In this document: positions 14,301-24,727 of the stretch, in pieces
Layout: each line of letters begins with the position of its first letter
How positions within the stretch are numbered: the stretch's first letter is position 1
NCBI RefSeq assembly: GCF_000003815.2
Contig: NC_049994.1
Coordinates: forward strand, 8,030,025-8,094,024
Origin: Branchiostoma floridae
Lineage: Eukaryota > Chordata > Leptocardii > Amphioxiformes > Branchiostomatidae
Length of the DNA stretch: 64,000 nt
Direction: 5' to 3'
Made by a program: the position numbers and the translations under genes
Notes under the pieces: model-generated
The model's input: only the letters and a program-made list of their open reading frames with translations
Databases searched by the model: none
Told to the model about the DNA's origin: nothing

Positions 14301-17282
14301 CACCTTAGTGACGAAATCTTTCAATGTAGTTTCAATATCATTGCAAGTATTTGCAAATTTAGTAATGAATCTCCCACTTTTGTAGTCCGTGAAAAATGGC
14401 ATCATTTAAGTTTAGTTTAGGATACATTTAGACAATTTGAACGTCTGGCTAAGGGGGTGAAGTCTGCTATCTCCGATGACCTTGCTGTTTTGTGTCCTAC
14501 AGAAGAGAAGTACGGTCCGTTACAGCGTCAACTGGACCAGCTCCGGGAGCAGAACACTGCGGAGCTGCGCCGCCTGGAGGCGCTCGTGGTGGAGGAGAGG
14601 AACCGGCTGGAGCAGAGACTCAAGAGGGAGGAGGAGAAAATAGAACACAGGTAAGATCTTAAAGATGCAGGACCTTAAGGTGAAGTGGGGCTCTTTGCTC
14701 CAATAGAATGGCTGTTGTTTTGTTGTCTAATAGAAAATACAACACAAGTAAGATCTTAAAAATGAAGGACCTTAAGGTGAAGTGGGTCTCTTTCTGCTCC
14801 AATACAATGACTGTTAATGTTATTTCGTTGTCTCGGGTAGTATAATAGAATACAACACAGATAAGATTTGCAAGATGAAGAACTAGGGGTGGGTACCTGT
14901 ACGGTGTACCGGTACAAACCCGTTTTTCTTGTTGGACCTGTGCAGAAAAACCGGACCTGAAGAAAATCAGTAGACCGGCATGCATTTACGTGATTTGAAG
15001 AAGATAGTTGACAGTCATTTTACTAAGTTTCTACAGTCAAACTTGGTATGAGTTAACAGAGGCATTAATGTTGCTTACATGAAGGCAGAATTTTAAAACG
15101 CCAGTAGAATTTGGATACTTCATTAAATAGATTCCTTTGTAGCGAAGTGGACCATTGTTTTGAGTATCGTCCATTCGCAAGTTTTCACACATAACTAATT
15201 CCAGGTTCAGGTCTGGACCTGTAGTGGCTTTTGAACTTTCTTTCTAAGTCTTATCGTTCTGGTGACGAAAAAAGGCACACAGACACCCTATATTTGCGAG
15301 CCAAAGCAATGATCATATAATTTATACTCACCATCATCATATCCACGTTCAATCTTCCAGGTTTGCAACTGGGGCTGGAATTCACGAAGAGAGTCATCAA
15401 GACCGGACCGCCCAGTCCGAGCTGTTCAAGTACGTGCAACAAGAACTTGGTCGTCTGCAGTTGAAGGTGCGCCACCTAGAGGACGCCGTGGTACAGCAGC
15501 GGGCGGACACAGGTCCTAAGGGTAAGAACATATTCGCTTTTGCATAAATATTGATGCTTTTGCAAGTAGCTAGTGGTAATGCGATGCAAATATGCGTCTT
15601 CGCTTGTGAAGCTCCTTCATACACGGAACCACGTGCACTGGGTTTACGTTACCATCCGAAATTACGAATGCAATTCCTTACCACATGTGTGAGCTAAGAA
15701 TGACCCTAGGATCGAACCTCTTATCCACATAATTTGGGGAAGCATTTGTTTCTATTTTGCTTTTGGACAGACGAGGACAATGTGGCACTGCACTCAAATT
15801 AGTAACTTATACCAACAGGGCCACATACATAGTAAAGACAGAAGCTTAAAGGTAAAGATATTCCTTTCTTTTACCTCCCCGACTCGACTGAAGTCAGCTA
15901 GGTACCCATTTTTACACCTGTGAAGTGAAGAAGGTCGTGTAAGATAGCTTTCCCAAGGACACAACGTCGGGGGCACGGCGGGTATCGAACTCGGGACCTC
16001 TAGGTTCCGAGCCGAACGCTCTACCAGTTACACTACCTAAACACGACGCATTGGGGAAGCATTGTGGTCGCTTACCACTTCCGGATCCGCTATTCAGTCA
16101 TAAAATTCTAAACAATGTTTACCCTCTGTCTAACAGAGTTCATGATGCTTATTTTGAAGGCACCCTCCGTGGAGACCAGTTACTGTGGATCGCCCGTCAG
16201 GTGGGAAACAAGTACTGGAACCTCGGCATCAAACTGGGCCTGAGTCTGGGGGCACTGGGCGAGATCAAGCACGCCAACCCGGTAAGGACGGACCCACGGT
16301 CCACATCTGTCGTCTTTGTAAGAAATAAAAGATGATGTCAAGGCATAGATGGTCATATGATTGAATTGGCTTAGCCTTTTTTTGGTCCGTCACAGCTTTC
16401 GCAATAGTAGATGTAGGTGGCGCTTTGTGGCGAGAACACAATCCCACACGTGACTAAATTTGTATCCCCACTTGTCCCGGATTAGAACTGGGGTCGACTT
16501 TCTTATCCAGACCGCCTCCTTGGGCCATCGGATCCACCTGTTGTCTTTCCTGTCTACGATATCGTACGAGCGATGAGACCGGGCACGAAAGTGTGAAATG
16601 TCCATACGGCGTTCTTCATGGCGGATGACCCATTAGTTCTATCACGTGCAGGGTTGTAGCCAACTGCAGCCTGAAATCATTTTCAGTCCCCTTGATTTTG
16701 AATGGGAATCCTATCAGGCACCGAAGGCATGGCGTGACGTTGCGCGCCGTTTCTAAGGGGTCTGGGTCCCAGAAAATTTTTAAATCAAGACCCTCTGAAA
16801 CACTATTTCCTGCATTTTGATGTGCAAATTTTGCTTGTAGACTAAGCTGTTCAATGGCGTCTGTTTTGGTGAAGAAGAACACATGGGTTTCATTTTTTTA
16901 TATCTTTATATATCAATTTTTGTCTGTCCCAGGGGACGGAATGGGGAAAACCTTTTAATTTCAGTCCCCAGCTGCAAAATTCCTTCAAAGGACTGAAGGA
17001 CAGGTGCTGGCTACAACCCTGTTCAAGTGACTCGTATAATTGAACGAACGTGACGGAAAGTCACACAAGTATAACGACGATTATCTGTGTATGCTACATT
17101 TCACAGTGTGTGTGTTTTTCTTCCACACACAGGGTGACGTGGATCAGATGGCCTTCGCGATGTTGTTAGACTGGCAGCGGCAGTACGGGGATGGCGCTAC
17201 CGTGGACAGGATCGTGGACTCGCTACACCAGCTGCACCTTACTAAACTGGCGGACAGCGTCAGGGATAGTCTACCACCATGA
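11337..17282 (+). CDS. Death-domain protein with coiled coils (gene C)
   Basis: Seven exons with matching phases: 11337-12423, 12913-13153, 13728-13885, 14503-14650, 15361-15521, 16139-16281, 17133-17282 (TGA 17280-17282), giving 695 aa. The N-terminus (about 15-60) is helical. Residues ~70-215 are a diverged copy of the helical region found in genes A and B: VRKSYDVLL at the start and FGGILSLIPVTLDIAKK at the end. About 215-360 is low complexity and polar. Exons 2-5 (about 363-598) are heptad-rich coiled coil with charged E/K/R/Q runs. The last two exons form a Death domain (about 605-690: LLWIARQVGNKYWNLGIKLG, then LLDWQRQYGDGATVDRIVDS and LADSVRDSL). No CARD was found upstream. Likely a cytoplasmic oligomerising adaptor in cell-death or immune signalling (inferred). 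The exon 6 acceptor is the second AG of CAGAG, chosen because it keeps phase. The 5' end may include an upstream exon; an AG directly precedes at about 11323. Confidence 0.82.
13196..13560 (+). repeat. Polypurine (GGAA/GGGA-rich) tract in gene C intron 2
   Basis: About 360 bases made almost only of G and A on the plus strand, dominated by GGAAGGAA, GAGGGA and AAGAAG. The minus-strand frame reads as a meaningless LPSFLPSLLPSYLP string. It is a degenerate GGAA microsatellite. Confidence 0.9.
13951..14270. mobile_element. Inverted-repeat element in gene C intron 3
   Basis: The terminal inverted repeat AAGGCTTAGGT...ACCTAAGCCTT is perfect over 11 bp. The left interior holds CGGTGCCCGGCCGGG, linking it to the CCGGGGCCCGGCCGGG family seen near 18.3, 18.9 and 23.1 kb. 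It is about 320 bp with no ORF of note. Confidence 0.65.
14883..15221. mobile_element. Dispersed inverted-repeat element, copy in gene C intron 4
   Basis: It begins CTAGGGGTGGGTACC and shares ordered blocks with the element at 4700-5073 in NACA intron 3. The right terminal repeat is missing or decayed here. Confidence 0.6.
15848..16042 (-). repeat. tRNA-derived SINE (minus strand)
   Basis: On the minus strand a tRNA-like head (A-box-like GTAACTGGTAGAGCG, B-box-like GAGTTCGATACCC) is followed by a central part reading TTGGGAAAGC, CTTACACGACCTTC and GGTGTAAAAATGGGTACCTA. The central part aligns block by block with the SINE at 33150-33346. It lies in gene C intron 5. The paired A and B boxes show it is a polymerase III retroposon and not a functional tRNA. 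Confidence 0.8.
16649..17021. mobile_element. MITE-like element in gene C intron 6
   Basis: The ends CAGGGTTGTAGCCA and TGGCTACAACCCTG form a near-perfect 14-bp terminal inverted repeat about 370 bp apart, with no ORF. This size and structure fit a non-autonomous DNA transposon. Confidence 0.75.
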
Positions 17283-17414
17283 TGGTATTAGTAGTCTCGC
17301 TCTCAGACTCAGCACGGCTACACCAGCACTACATCAGCTTCATCTAACAAAACTGGCGGACACCGTCAGGGATAGTCTACCGCCGTGATGATAGTCTCGC
17401 TCTCAGACTCAGCA
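17223..17414 (+). repeat. Tandem duplication of the end of the gene C last exon
   Basis: The segment from CTACACCAGCTGCACC (17223) through the stop codon to CTCAGACTCAGCA (about 17315) recurs at about 17330-17414. Both copies encode LHQLHLTKLAD(S/T)VRDSLPP followed by TGA. Most base differences in the coding part are silent. Only the first copy lies in the reading frame of the mRNA model. Confidence 0.85.
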
Positions 17415-17894
17415 CCGGTCATACCGTTGAAGCAAACATTGAATGGCATCTGTTTTGTACCGATATTCCTCTATGGCAATTTGAAAAGACGTAGGTTTTG
17501 TTACGGACATACATAATCTGTTTGATGACACTTTAACACATTGACTTTTTGAAAGGACTTCTTTAATCTGTCTACGGCCAAAGTGTCTCGAATAATACTG
17601 TGTCCAATCTTTTTGACAGATTCCAAAGGCTTTAATAATGGTTTATCTATCACCATCAACCTATCAGTCTTGAGGGACTTAAACATTATTTGATATCCTT
17701 TGATTTATGTTTGTAAATTTGCTTTGCTTGTTTATGTATTGCCTTTGTGTTTGCTGCTGCATTGAAATAAGTTCACAACTTCAGTGTGCTGTCTTCATGT
17801 CAAATAATGTTGCAATAGAAAAAAAATAACTTGAAAGGCATCATTTTCGCGAAAATGCTGAATGTTTTTGTGACTTTCTGTCAAGTTGGAACTG

Positions 17895-17900
17895 AATAAA
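17895..17900 (+). promoter_or_regulatory. Candidate polyadenylation signal of gene C
   Basis: AATAAA about 610 bases after the gene C stop codon, the clearest signal before the next (minus-strand) gene. The intervening stretch would be the 3' UTR and includes the duplicated exon end. Confidence 0.5.
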
Positions 17901-18330
17901 GCCTAATATAGTAACGTTATACATTTATATCTGCAAGATATTAAGAAATATTGTTGCGAAGTAACCTATATCCGTTTTTTGAACGGTGTATTTAGGGACT
18001 TCCTGTAACTTCAAAATGTAAAACATGTATGTTGAAAACTCCATCCCTAGTCCTCGGCTTCAAATTCCTGAAAAGATCCTGGTTTTAAAAACAATGGATA
18101 TAGATAACCATCGCGGATAAAGGTGAACTAGCGTCACATTTCAAAGTTATCATCAAGTTATCATTAAATGAAGGAAGATGGACGGAGCTGCATTTATTTA
18201 ATTTGCAAGACTTTTATTCAGATTTTTCTAGAATACACAAGCTCTAGTCAGTGAGAACAAGGCGTGGCAAGAAGAGAAAAGGGAAGAAAACTACGTCATA
18301 ATCCAACATGATGAGCCAGCGGTGCCCGTT

Positions 18331-18490
18331 TAGGCCTACGTCACATTCCGAAAACCGGGGCCCAGCTGGGTAGCTTTAGGGAACGAAAAGTACGATACAA
18401 AAGAAAAAAAAGTTTTTGTTGTCTTTTATATCGTACTTCCGTTCCCCAAAACTGCCCGGCCGGGGTCCCCTTGTGCAAATGTGACGTTAG
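18331..18490. mobile_element. CCGGGGCCCGGCCGGG inverted-repeat element after the collagen-C4-like gene
   Basis: The left arm (CCTACGTCACATTCCG, ACCGGGGCCCAGCTGGGTAG, GGGAACGAAAAGTACGATA) is mirrored by the right arm (TATCGTACTTCCGTTCCCC, ACTGCCCGGCCGGGGTCC, AATGTGACGT). The arms are about 65 bp around a short A/T-rich loop. The right end stops about 3-5 bp from the minus-strand stop codon at 18493. Confidence 0.85.
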
Positions 18491-18492
18491 CA

Positions 18493-21400
18493 CTACTTAG
18501 TGCAGACGACACAGGTGATCTCTCGTCCATCCACGTACGGAGGACACTCCAGGACACCGCACCTCCCTTCCACTGTATAGAACAGCGCGCCGTTCTGGTT
18601 GACGGGTGTACCCCCCTTCTCCGGCTCGCTGTCCATGCAGACCCACTCCGTGCGGGGGTGACCGTGGTACTCTGCCATGAGGTAGCCGCTGTACTCGGCT
18701 ACCCAGCCGTCGCCCTTGCAGGTCTTGCGGCCCGGGATCATGAGGTGGGCGCTGCGGCCGGACACGTGGCACACCGCACAGGGCACATCGTGGTCGTGAA
18801 GGCCGCTACCTGTATGTATGATGTACAAGATGGATAATTAGCCGGGGGACGGTGCCAACTTAAAGTGTGGCACACCGCACAGGGCAAATCGTGGTCGTGA
18901 AGGCCGCTACCTGTATGACATACAAAATGGCTAATTAGGGCTTAGGTCCGACGTCCCAATTCCTTACCCGGGGCCCGGCCGTGTAGCTTTCGGAAACGAA
19001 AAACATGGCATAAAAGGCATAAAAGACACAGAACGTGAAGAAAATAGCCATGAGGATAGTTTGTGTATATTCCTTGATGTACACTTTTATTTTTCGTTTC
19101 CGCAAACATCCCACCCGGTTTTAAAATGGGACATAGACCTAGCCGGAGGACGTTATATCAATTGGATTACGCTATCTCATACAAAAAGAATAGTCACGCT
19201 TACAATTCGCTTAAGATAGATACCTAGAATTATTGTAGAGTGGATATGCTAAATATTGTTTATACCGGCCATACTTAGACACAGATACATTACACGTACC
19301 GACGAAGGGTGGCTGGTTGTGAGTCTCATACTCTGCGCCGTACAGATACGAGTTGGTCCCGCTGAATCCGTCCTGGTGGTTCCCCCACTCCGGGTCTTTA
19401 GGAAGACACAGGTAGTTCGCCCCGCCGCCCGCATGGGTGTAGTGCGCGCCTGCTGCCATCCCTGCATCGAACAAACAAGCATTTTAGGGCGCGGTCACAT
19501 AGGTCGTTAGCCTAAGTACCTTCCGGAAAGTAGTTCGCTCAGCCATTAATCATACACTGTATACAGTCACTTCTCACTCATCCTCCTATGAGGGGCCATC
19601 CAACAGCCAAACTGCCTGTCTGGATGTGCCCTGCTCTTTCTACCGTCACCCTTAGCTCCTGACCGCCCTGCTTATGAGGTTTTAATGAGGTTGCCCTTAT
19701 ACATGCGAGAGAGCTTTGAAAACGGTAAACCTATTATCTGATTGGCTGACAGCTGGTTTTTGGGGGGGACGACCACAGGAACTAAGAGTGACGGTTGAAA
19801 GAGCAGGGCACATCCAGACAGGCAGTTTGGCTGTTGGATGTGCCCTGCGTAGGAGGATGCTTCTCACCCTGACATTTATCATACACTATATATACAGTCG
19901 CCTCTCTGTTGTTCCAGAGCAGAAGCGACTATAGGAGCAAACTACTACCCGGAAAGTACCCAGGCTTATAGGTCGTACGCTCGTCGTGCGATTTTGATGC
20001 CGTGTTTTTTTCAGGCCGTGACAGACCCAACCATCGACATGTATCTAAACAGCATTTTGTGTACCAAGACATTTGAACTTTGCAGGAGACGTACATTTTT
20101 GTCCTCCAATTGCCTAAACTAGCCCCGGTGCTTAACTTATAGATATGGCATTACGATCATAATAATAACAATACAATTGATAATCTATCCAATGATACAC
20201 AATGTAATACAGAAATAAGAGACATATGATTGATTTCAAGTTTTTGAACAACTTGTGTTGAGTACGAGTGTATTATGGCGAAAAATCTACCTAAAGTGAC
20301 TTTTAATCATTCATAGCACTAAATGGTAACAAAAGTCATGAAATCCATATGATTTGCGGTATGAATAATATAATAATAATAGTATAATAATTAATGTGGC
20401 GACAATAGTATATCCTCCTCTTACCATCGTAGACCAAGGTGGCACTCGTCGGGCATGTTGTTTTACCCCAGCGAATATAGGTTGTCCCACCGTCGACTGC
20501 ATTATAACGAACAAAAAAAGAATAGTAACTCATACGGGTATTTTACGAACATTGTTGATCCGGTGAGCATGTATTTATATAGTGACACCAAAAAAATGCT
20601 AGAAACTGTGGAAGCAATTCTGTCTAAACAGGCTTGGTAAATTCGTTAAGTCACAAGTAAAGAATATGTGAATGTTTCCTGCTGCAGCACCACGCACCTG
20701 TGTTTTATATATGGATCAAAATCGTCGCCTGGCAGTCTTTACGAGAACTGTAAGATATCGTGAAATCTAGGGAAGTTCTAGTAAACCTCGCCAGGAGGCG
20801 CTTTTGATCCATGAACATGGTGATAATGGCATAATGCAGTCATTGGAGTAAAGCTATGATAGTCGTTTGGCACCGACTTTGTATCAGTTATGGGGTTATG
20901 AGCAGTTTGAAGGTTAAACAGATGATTTCTCTTGTATCATTGAATCTCTTGGATGTCAAGCAACACTTTGTGTCGAAGTTACCCGGCAAAATACGAGGTC
21001 TAGAAACTTTTAAAACTTTAGTCAATAAAATGTAGGGCAGAAATCACAAACAGACGAGTTAGCACCAATTAGGACACCAGAGGTGTGTGTATAGCATGTA
21101 CCAAATATTGGTACTGGGTACCATGTTGTAGAATATGCCACAAGGATCCGTTTGAAATACAATAACTCTTACACCATTGTGCCATATACATTTCTGTAAT
21201 AAAAATCAAATCAATTTTCGCGGTGACGTTATTTATTTTCGCGGCTTGACACCGCGAATATGTGTTTATTTTCTTCGACAGTGTAGTGTTAAACCGAACA
21301 CAGCGAAAACATTATTTTCGCTCGGTCATACCGTAAGATTAAATCCCCGCGAAAAATAAATGAATTAACTGTAATGTGGACGTCGTATGACAACAGAAAA

Positions 21401-21808
21401 AGACTTTTGACAAATTGTAGTCATATATCCCTTACCGGCTGCCGTCGGTGCTACTGCTGGCTCCTCAACTATAATATCCGGGAGTTGAGTCGTGGTCTGA
21501 AAATAACATTTCTACTTTTAGTACACGGTAATGATAGGTGGTCTTTTATCCTTATGATTTTCTAAGGCTACAGCAAGTTATGGCGAGCTCATTTATTTTC
21601 ACCTGATTATTTTTTTCGCACTCCCGAACCATCCCTGAGGATGTCATCCATGTAATCTAATCAACATGACCTATTTCTGGAGTAGGGAAGTCTGTCTTAC
21701 CTCATGTTGATGATGATGTACATCTTCAGTTGTACCAACCATGTTCAGGTTTTGTCCGGCTGTCGCAGTCAGCATTACGCTGAGCATGAACACACTCACT
21801 AGGGCCAT
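18493..21808 (-). CDS. Secreted short-chain collagen C4-like protein
   Basis: Minus strand, five exons: 21808-21701, 21463-21436, 20496-20425, 19461-19300, 18809-18493 (stop at 18495-18493). Phases match and give 228 aa. The start MALVSVFMLSVMLTATAG is a clear signal peptide, followed by a His-rich stretch. The mature part matches the invertebrate family annotated 'short-chain collagen C4-like': GGTTYIRWGKTTCP, GGGANYLCLPKDPEW, NSYLYGAEYE, HDHDVPCAVC, YLMAEYHGHPRTEWVCMD and GREITCVVCTK. There are ten cysteines in these blocks and no Gly-X-Y repeat, so the name is historical. Exons 3 and 4 are phase 1-1 modules, as in shuffled extracellular domains. The short second exon (28 nt) is the least certain call, chosen because it alone links the phases. 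An extracellular or secreted role is inferred; the molecular function is unknown. Candidate poly(A) signals on the minus strand are at 18213-18218 and 18193-18198. Confidence 0.78.
18768..18930. repeat. Tandem duplication over an intron-exon junction
   Basis: About 70 bp (GTGGCACACCGCACAGGGCA ... GGCCGCTACCTGTATG ... GGATAATTAG) at 18768-18838 recurs at 18866-18938 with few changes. The block covers the first ~40 bases of the collagen-C4-like last exon plus its splice acceptor, so the intron holds a second copy of the acceptor at about 18906. Confidence 0.85.
18927..19143. mobile_element. CCGGGGCCCGGCCGGG inverted-repeat element in the collagen-C4-like intron 4
   Basis: The left end (GGCTTAGGTCCGACGTCCCA, CCCGGGGCCCGGCCGTGTAG, TTTCGGAAACGAAAAA) is mirrored by TTTTTCGTTTCCGCAAAC, CCACCCGG and TGGGACATAGACCTAGCC. 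Same family as 18331-18490 and 23143-23343. Confidence 0.8.
19490..19990. mobile_element. Nested inverted-repeat element
   Basis: The inner arms at 19597-19661 (CATCCAACAGCCAAACTGCC...) and 19775-19840 (...GGCAGTTTGGCTGTTGGATG) are nearly perfect complements. The outer arms at about 19505-19535 and 19945-19975 (TTAGCCTAAGTACCTTCCGG versus the complement of CCGGAAAGTACCCAGGCTTA) are also inverted. A direct repeat ATCATACACTGTATACAGTC lies at 19549-19568 with a close copy at 19878-19899. It lies in the collagen-C4-like intron 3. Confidence 0.7.
21180..21362. repeat. Short repeat rich in TTCGCGG / CCGCGAA
   Basis: Several TTTCGCGG, ACCGCGAA, AGCGAAAA and CCCCGCGAAAAATAA motifs on both orientations suggest a decayed inverted-repeat element. 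No ORF. Confidence 0.4.
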
Positions 21809-23142
21809 GTTGGGGAGCTGAAAGTATCACAGGTAAATGGGGGGCGAGCCCGGGGATCAGAATTTTATTTCCCTGAAAGAAACTAAACCAATTATGACAT
21901 CACTTAAGAATTAAAGAGAGGCTTATATATCGATCAAAGATCACAAAATTTCCAGAAAGCGTGATATTAAGACCTTATACTTAAGTTCCGATGCTGTACC
22001 TTAGAAAGGCGCTAGGAGGCCCATTATGCATAGTACATGACCTTCATTTTCCCGACCTCCAACCCACTCATCATGATCAAATATCACATAAGGTCTACCA
22101 CAGTCTCTCGAGTTATGCTGCCCACAACCAGGCATCTAAAACATAACTTTGTTATTTATTTCGATAATCATGCATAATTGACACAAATCGATGACAAAGA
22201 CACTCATACATGTGCGTACAAAGAATGAATAGTAACGTTACGTATACTGCATAGAAAAGGGTTTTCTTACTTGTCCCATCCACGCAAATTCCAAAAGAGT
22301 AAAGGCTGTTTCTGCTAAGCGCTAAGCAGAATTGTCGTTTCAATTAAGGGCTTGCCTATCATAAGCGACCACGTGATGTCTTATCGTGTTATCATTGGTC
22401 ATCGCAATATCGTCCCATCTCGGCATGTTTAAAATCTTCCTTAGCTTTGGACGCGATGGTGGAATGTAGATGGGTGGTTTACGCCTGTTTAACTCTTGAC
22501 CCACTTGGTCAGTATGTAGTCACCTAGCAGCTAAAAAAATGTCCGGTTCCTTCGACCTTATTTGAGGGACAGATAATGTGTTTTCAGCTCAAGGGACGTT
22601 ATGAATATGATACGTATTTCTAACTTGTAGTGAACAACAGCCAAGAACTATGAAATGATGTTTACTTATATGCTACCATCAAATGTTCCAAACCTTTGCC
22701 CGACATGGATGTTTGTCACAAAAATATCAAGGTACGCCCCATATCTTACATGTAAGCTTTACAAAGATGAACCATAATACATCAAAGATGCGAGATATAA
22801 TATATATATATACACAACAGCATGAGTTGATACTGAAATTAGTTAGAAAAAACGACAGCTTAGCAGCGATATATTGAACATATAGCATTGAGGGCTTTCT
22901 GGAGCAAGATGCCCTTTTCTGTTGCACATTAATTATTTTTCCTTAGTGCTAAAGATTTATCTCAAAATAACAACCTGAACTTGAAGAATGATTGGCTACA
23001 TATGTATGCATGCTCGATCAAAAATTTTATAAATACGCAAATATAACGACTTGTTGCGCTGGGTCTTCATATATGACAAAATGCCGATATGGTGACAACA
23101 TGCGTGTTTCTTCTATGTAACAAAGCAATCCGTACTACCGCG

Positions 23143-23343
23143 TAGGCTAACTTCACATTTCCAAACCGGGGCCAGACCGGGCTGTTTGTGGAAGCGAAAA
23201 ATAGGAATGTATACGTAAAAATATACACAAATAATTCCCACGACTATATTGTCTTTACGTCTTGTGTAGTTTTTTATATCATACTTTTCGTTCCTGAAAA
23301 CTGCCCGACCGGGCCCTGGTTTGGAATTGTGACGTAGGTCTTA
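23143..23343. mobile_element. CCGGGGCCCGGCCGGG inverted-repeat element after SPO16
   Basis: The left arm (TAGGCTAACTTCACATTTCC, AACCGGGGCCAGACCGGGCTG, GGAAGCGAAAAATA) is mirrored by TATCATACTTTTCGTTCC, ACTGCCCGACCGGGCCCTGG and TTGGAATTGTGACGTAGG. The right end lies about 6 bp from the SPO16 stop codon (23349-23351, minus strand). Confidence 0.85.
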
Positions 23344-23348
23344 AGAAC

Positions 23349-24653
23349 TTAAACTAGGACGCAGTTCTTCTCGAAGAACGTGATGACCCTGTCGACAGTG
23401 TCCGAGTCAAGACTACAGTCTAACAGTTCCTCCCGGCTGGCCAAGGCGATCCTTCCCAGGGTTCCTCGGCCCTGTTGCAGCACAAGGCACTCTGGGAACG
23501 TGAAGAAAAACGTTATTTTCAAATCTTTGTGACTGACTCTGAGAGAGCAACTCAACTACGATTAATCATCTTGTCGATGTATAATTAAGGGTTAATGACC
23601 CGCCCCGAGGTGTATATGGTGTCATAACGCTTGGTCCTTTGCTATAACCACCGAATAAAACCACCGATGTGAGCGAAGCGAACGAGGTGGTTTTATGAGG
23701 TGGTTATAGCAAAGGACCAGGCGTTATGACACCATGTACACCGAGGAACAGGCGGGTCATTAACGTTATTATCATATAGCCAACCAAAACTTGCAAATTC
23801 CTGTATGACGCATAGATCTCTTGGTACTATACGTGTGAATTCCTTTGTCAAATTTCTGAAAATTCACATTTGTTCTTTGGTACATGCATATGTAAGGAGA
23901 TTATACATTGCATTTTGAAACCAAAAATTTCCACAGAAAATATTCGAAACATTGCAGGATTTTTAGAACAACAAAACTCATTATCAATATTAGAAGGAGC
24001 CTTTCCCCCTTGCAGTCTGTACTTATTCCCTCTGCCCTGGCATACGTTTTGCTCCTTTTTATTGGTCAGTACCTGCATAAACCTTACTTTCTTGTGTGTA
24101 AGGCTACTTTTGATTGGTAAAAATGGATCGTGCATCGACACTGGTGCCGGTGTCGATGCAAATCGACACCGGTGCCGGTGTCGATTCATTCTCACCAATC
24201 AGAGGAGTGATACACATCTGCCTGGCCTGAATCTTTGTGTTAAGGCGTCATAACCAACGTAGAACGGGGACTTCTGATTGGTCCGCGGGGCCTGGCTATA
24301 TGATAATATAGAAATATCGGCCTATCTCATTGGTTATATCACTAATTGCTGTTATCTCATTGGTTGACCTGCTTCATGTAATGGACAGTCAGGTTTTTCT
24401 CATTGACCATTTTCTTATTGGTTTAACTGATGATTGTAATGGCCAGCAAGGACCTATTTATCTGGTTTCTATTGGTTGTTACCATGTTGACTGAGTCCGA
24501 GCCTGGAAATAATCCGCAGCACGATGTCTTCCGAGACCTGATTGGCCAACAGTTTGCAGAGCCGCTGACGTATCATCTCGCACGAAGGCTTGTAGGTTGC
24601 CTAAAAATAAAACATAAGTACATAATTAGCACAATTAACATAAATATATTCCT

Positions 24654-24727
<74 letters not shown>

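Noticed and set aside
15988-16040. Possible tRNA gene on the minus strand
   Set aside because: A and B boxes are present but the acceptor stem does not close and the SINE central domain follows; it is a SINE head.
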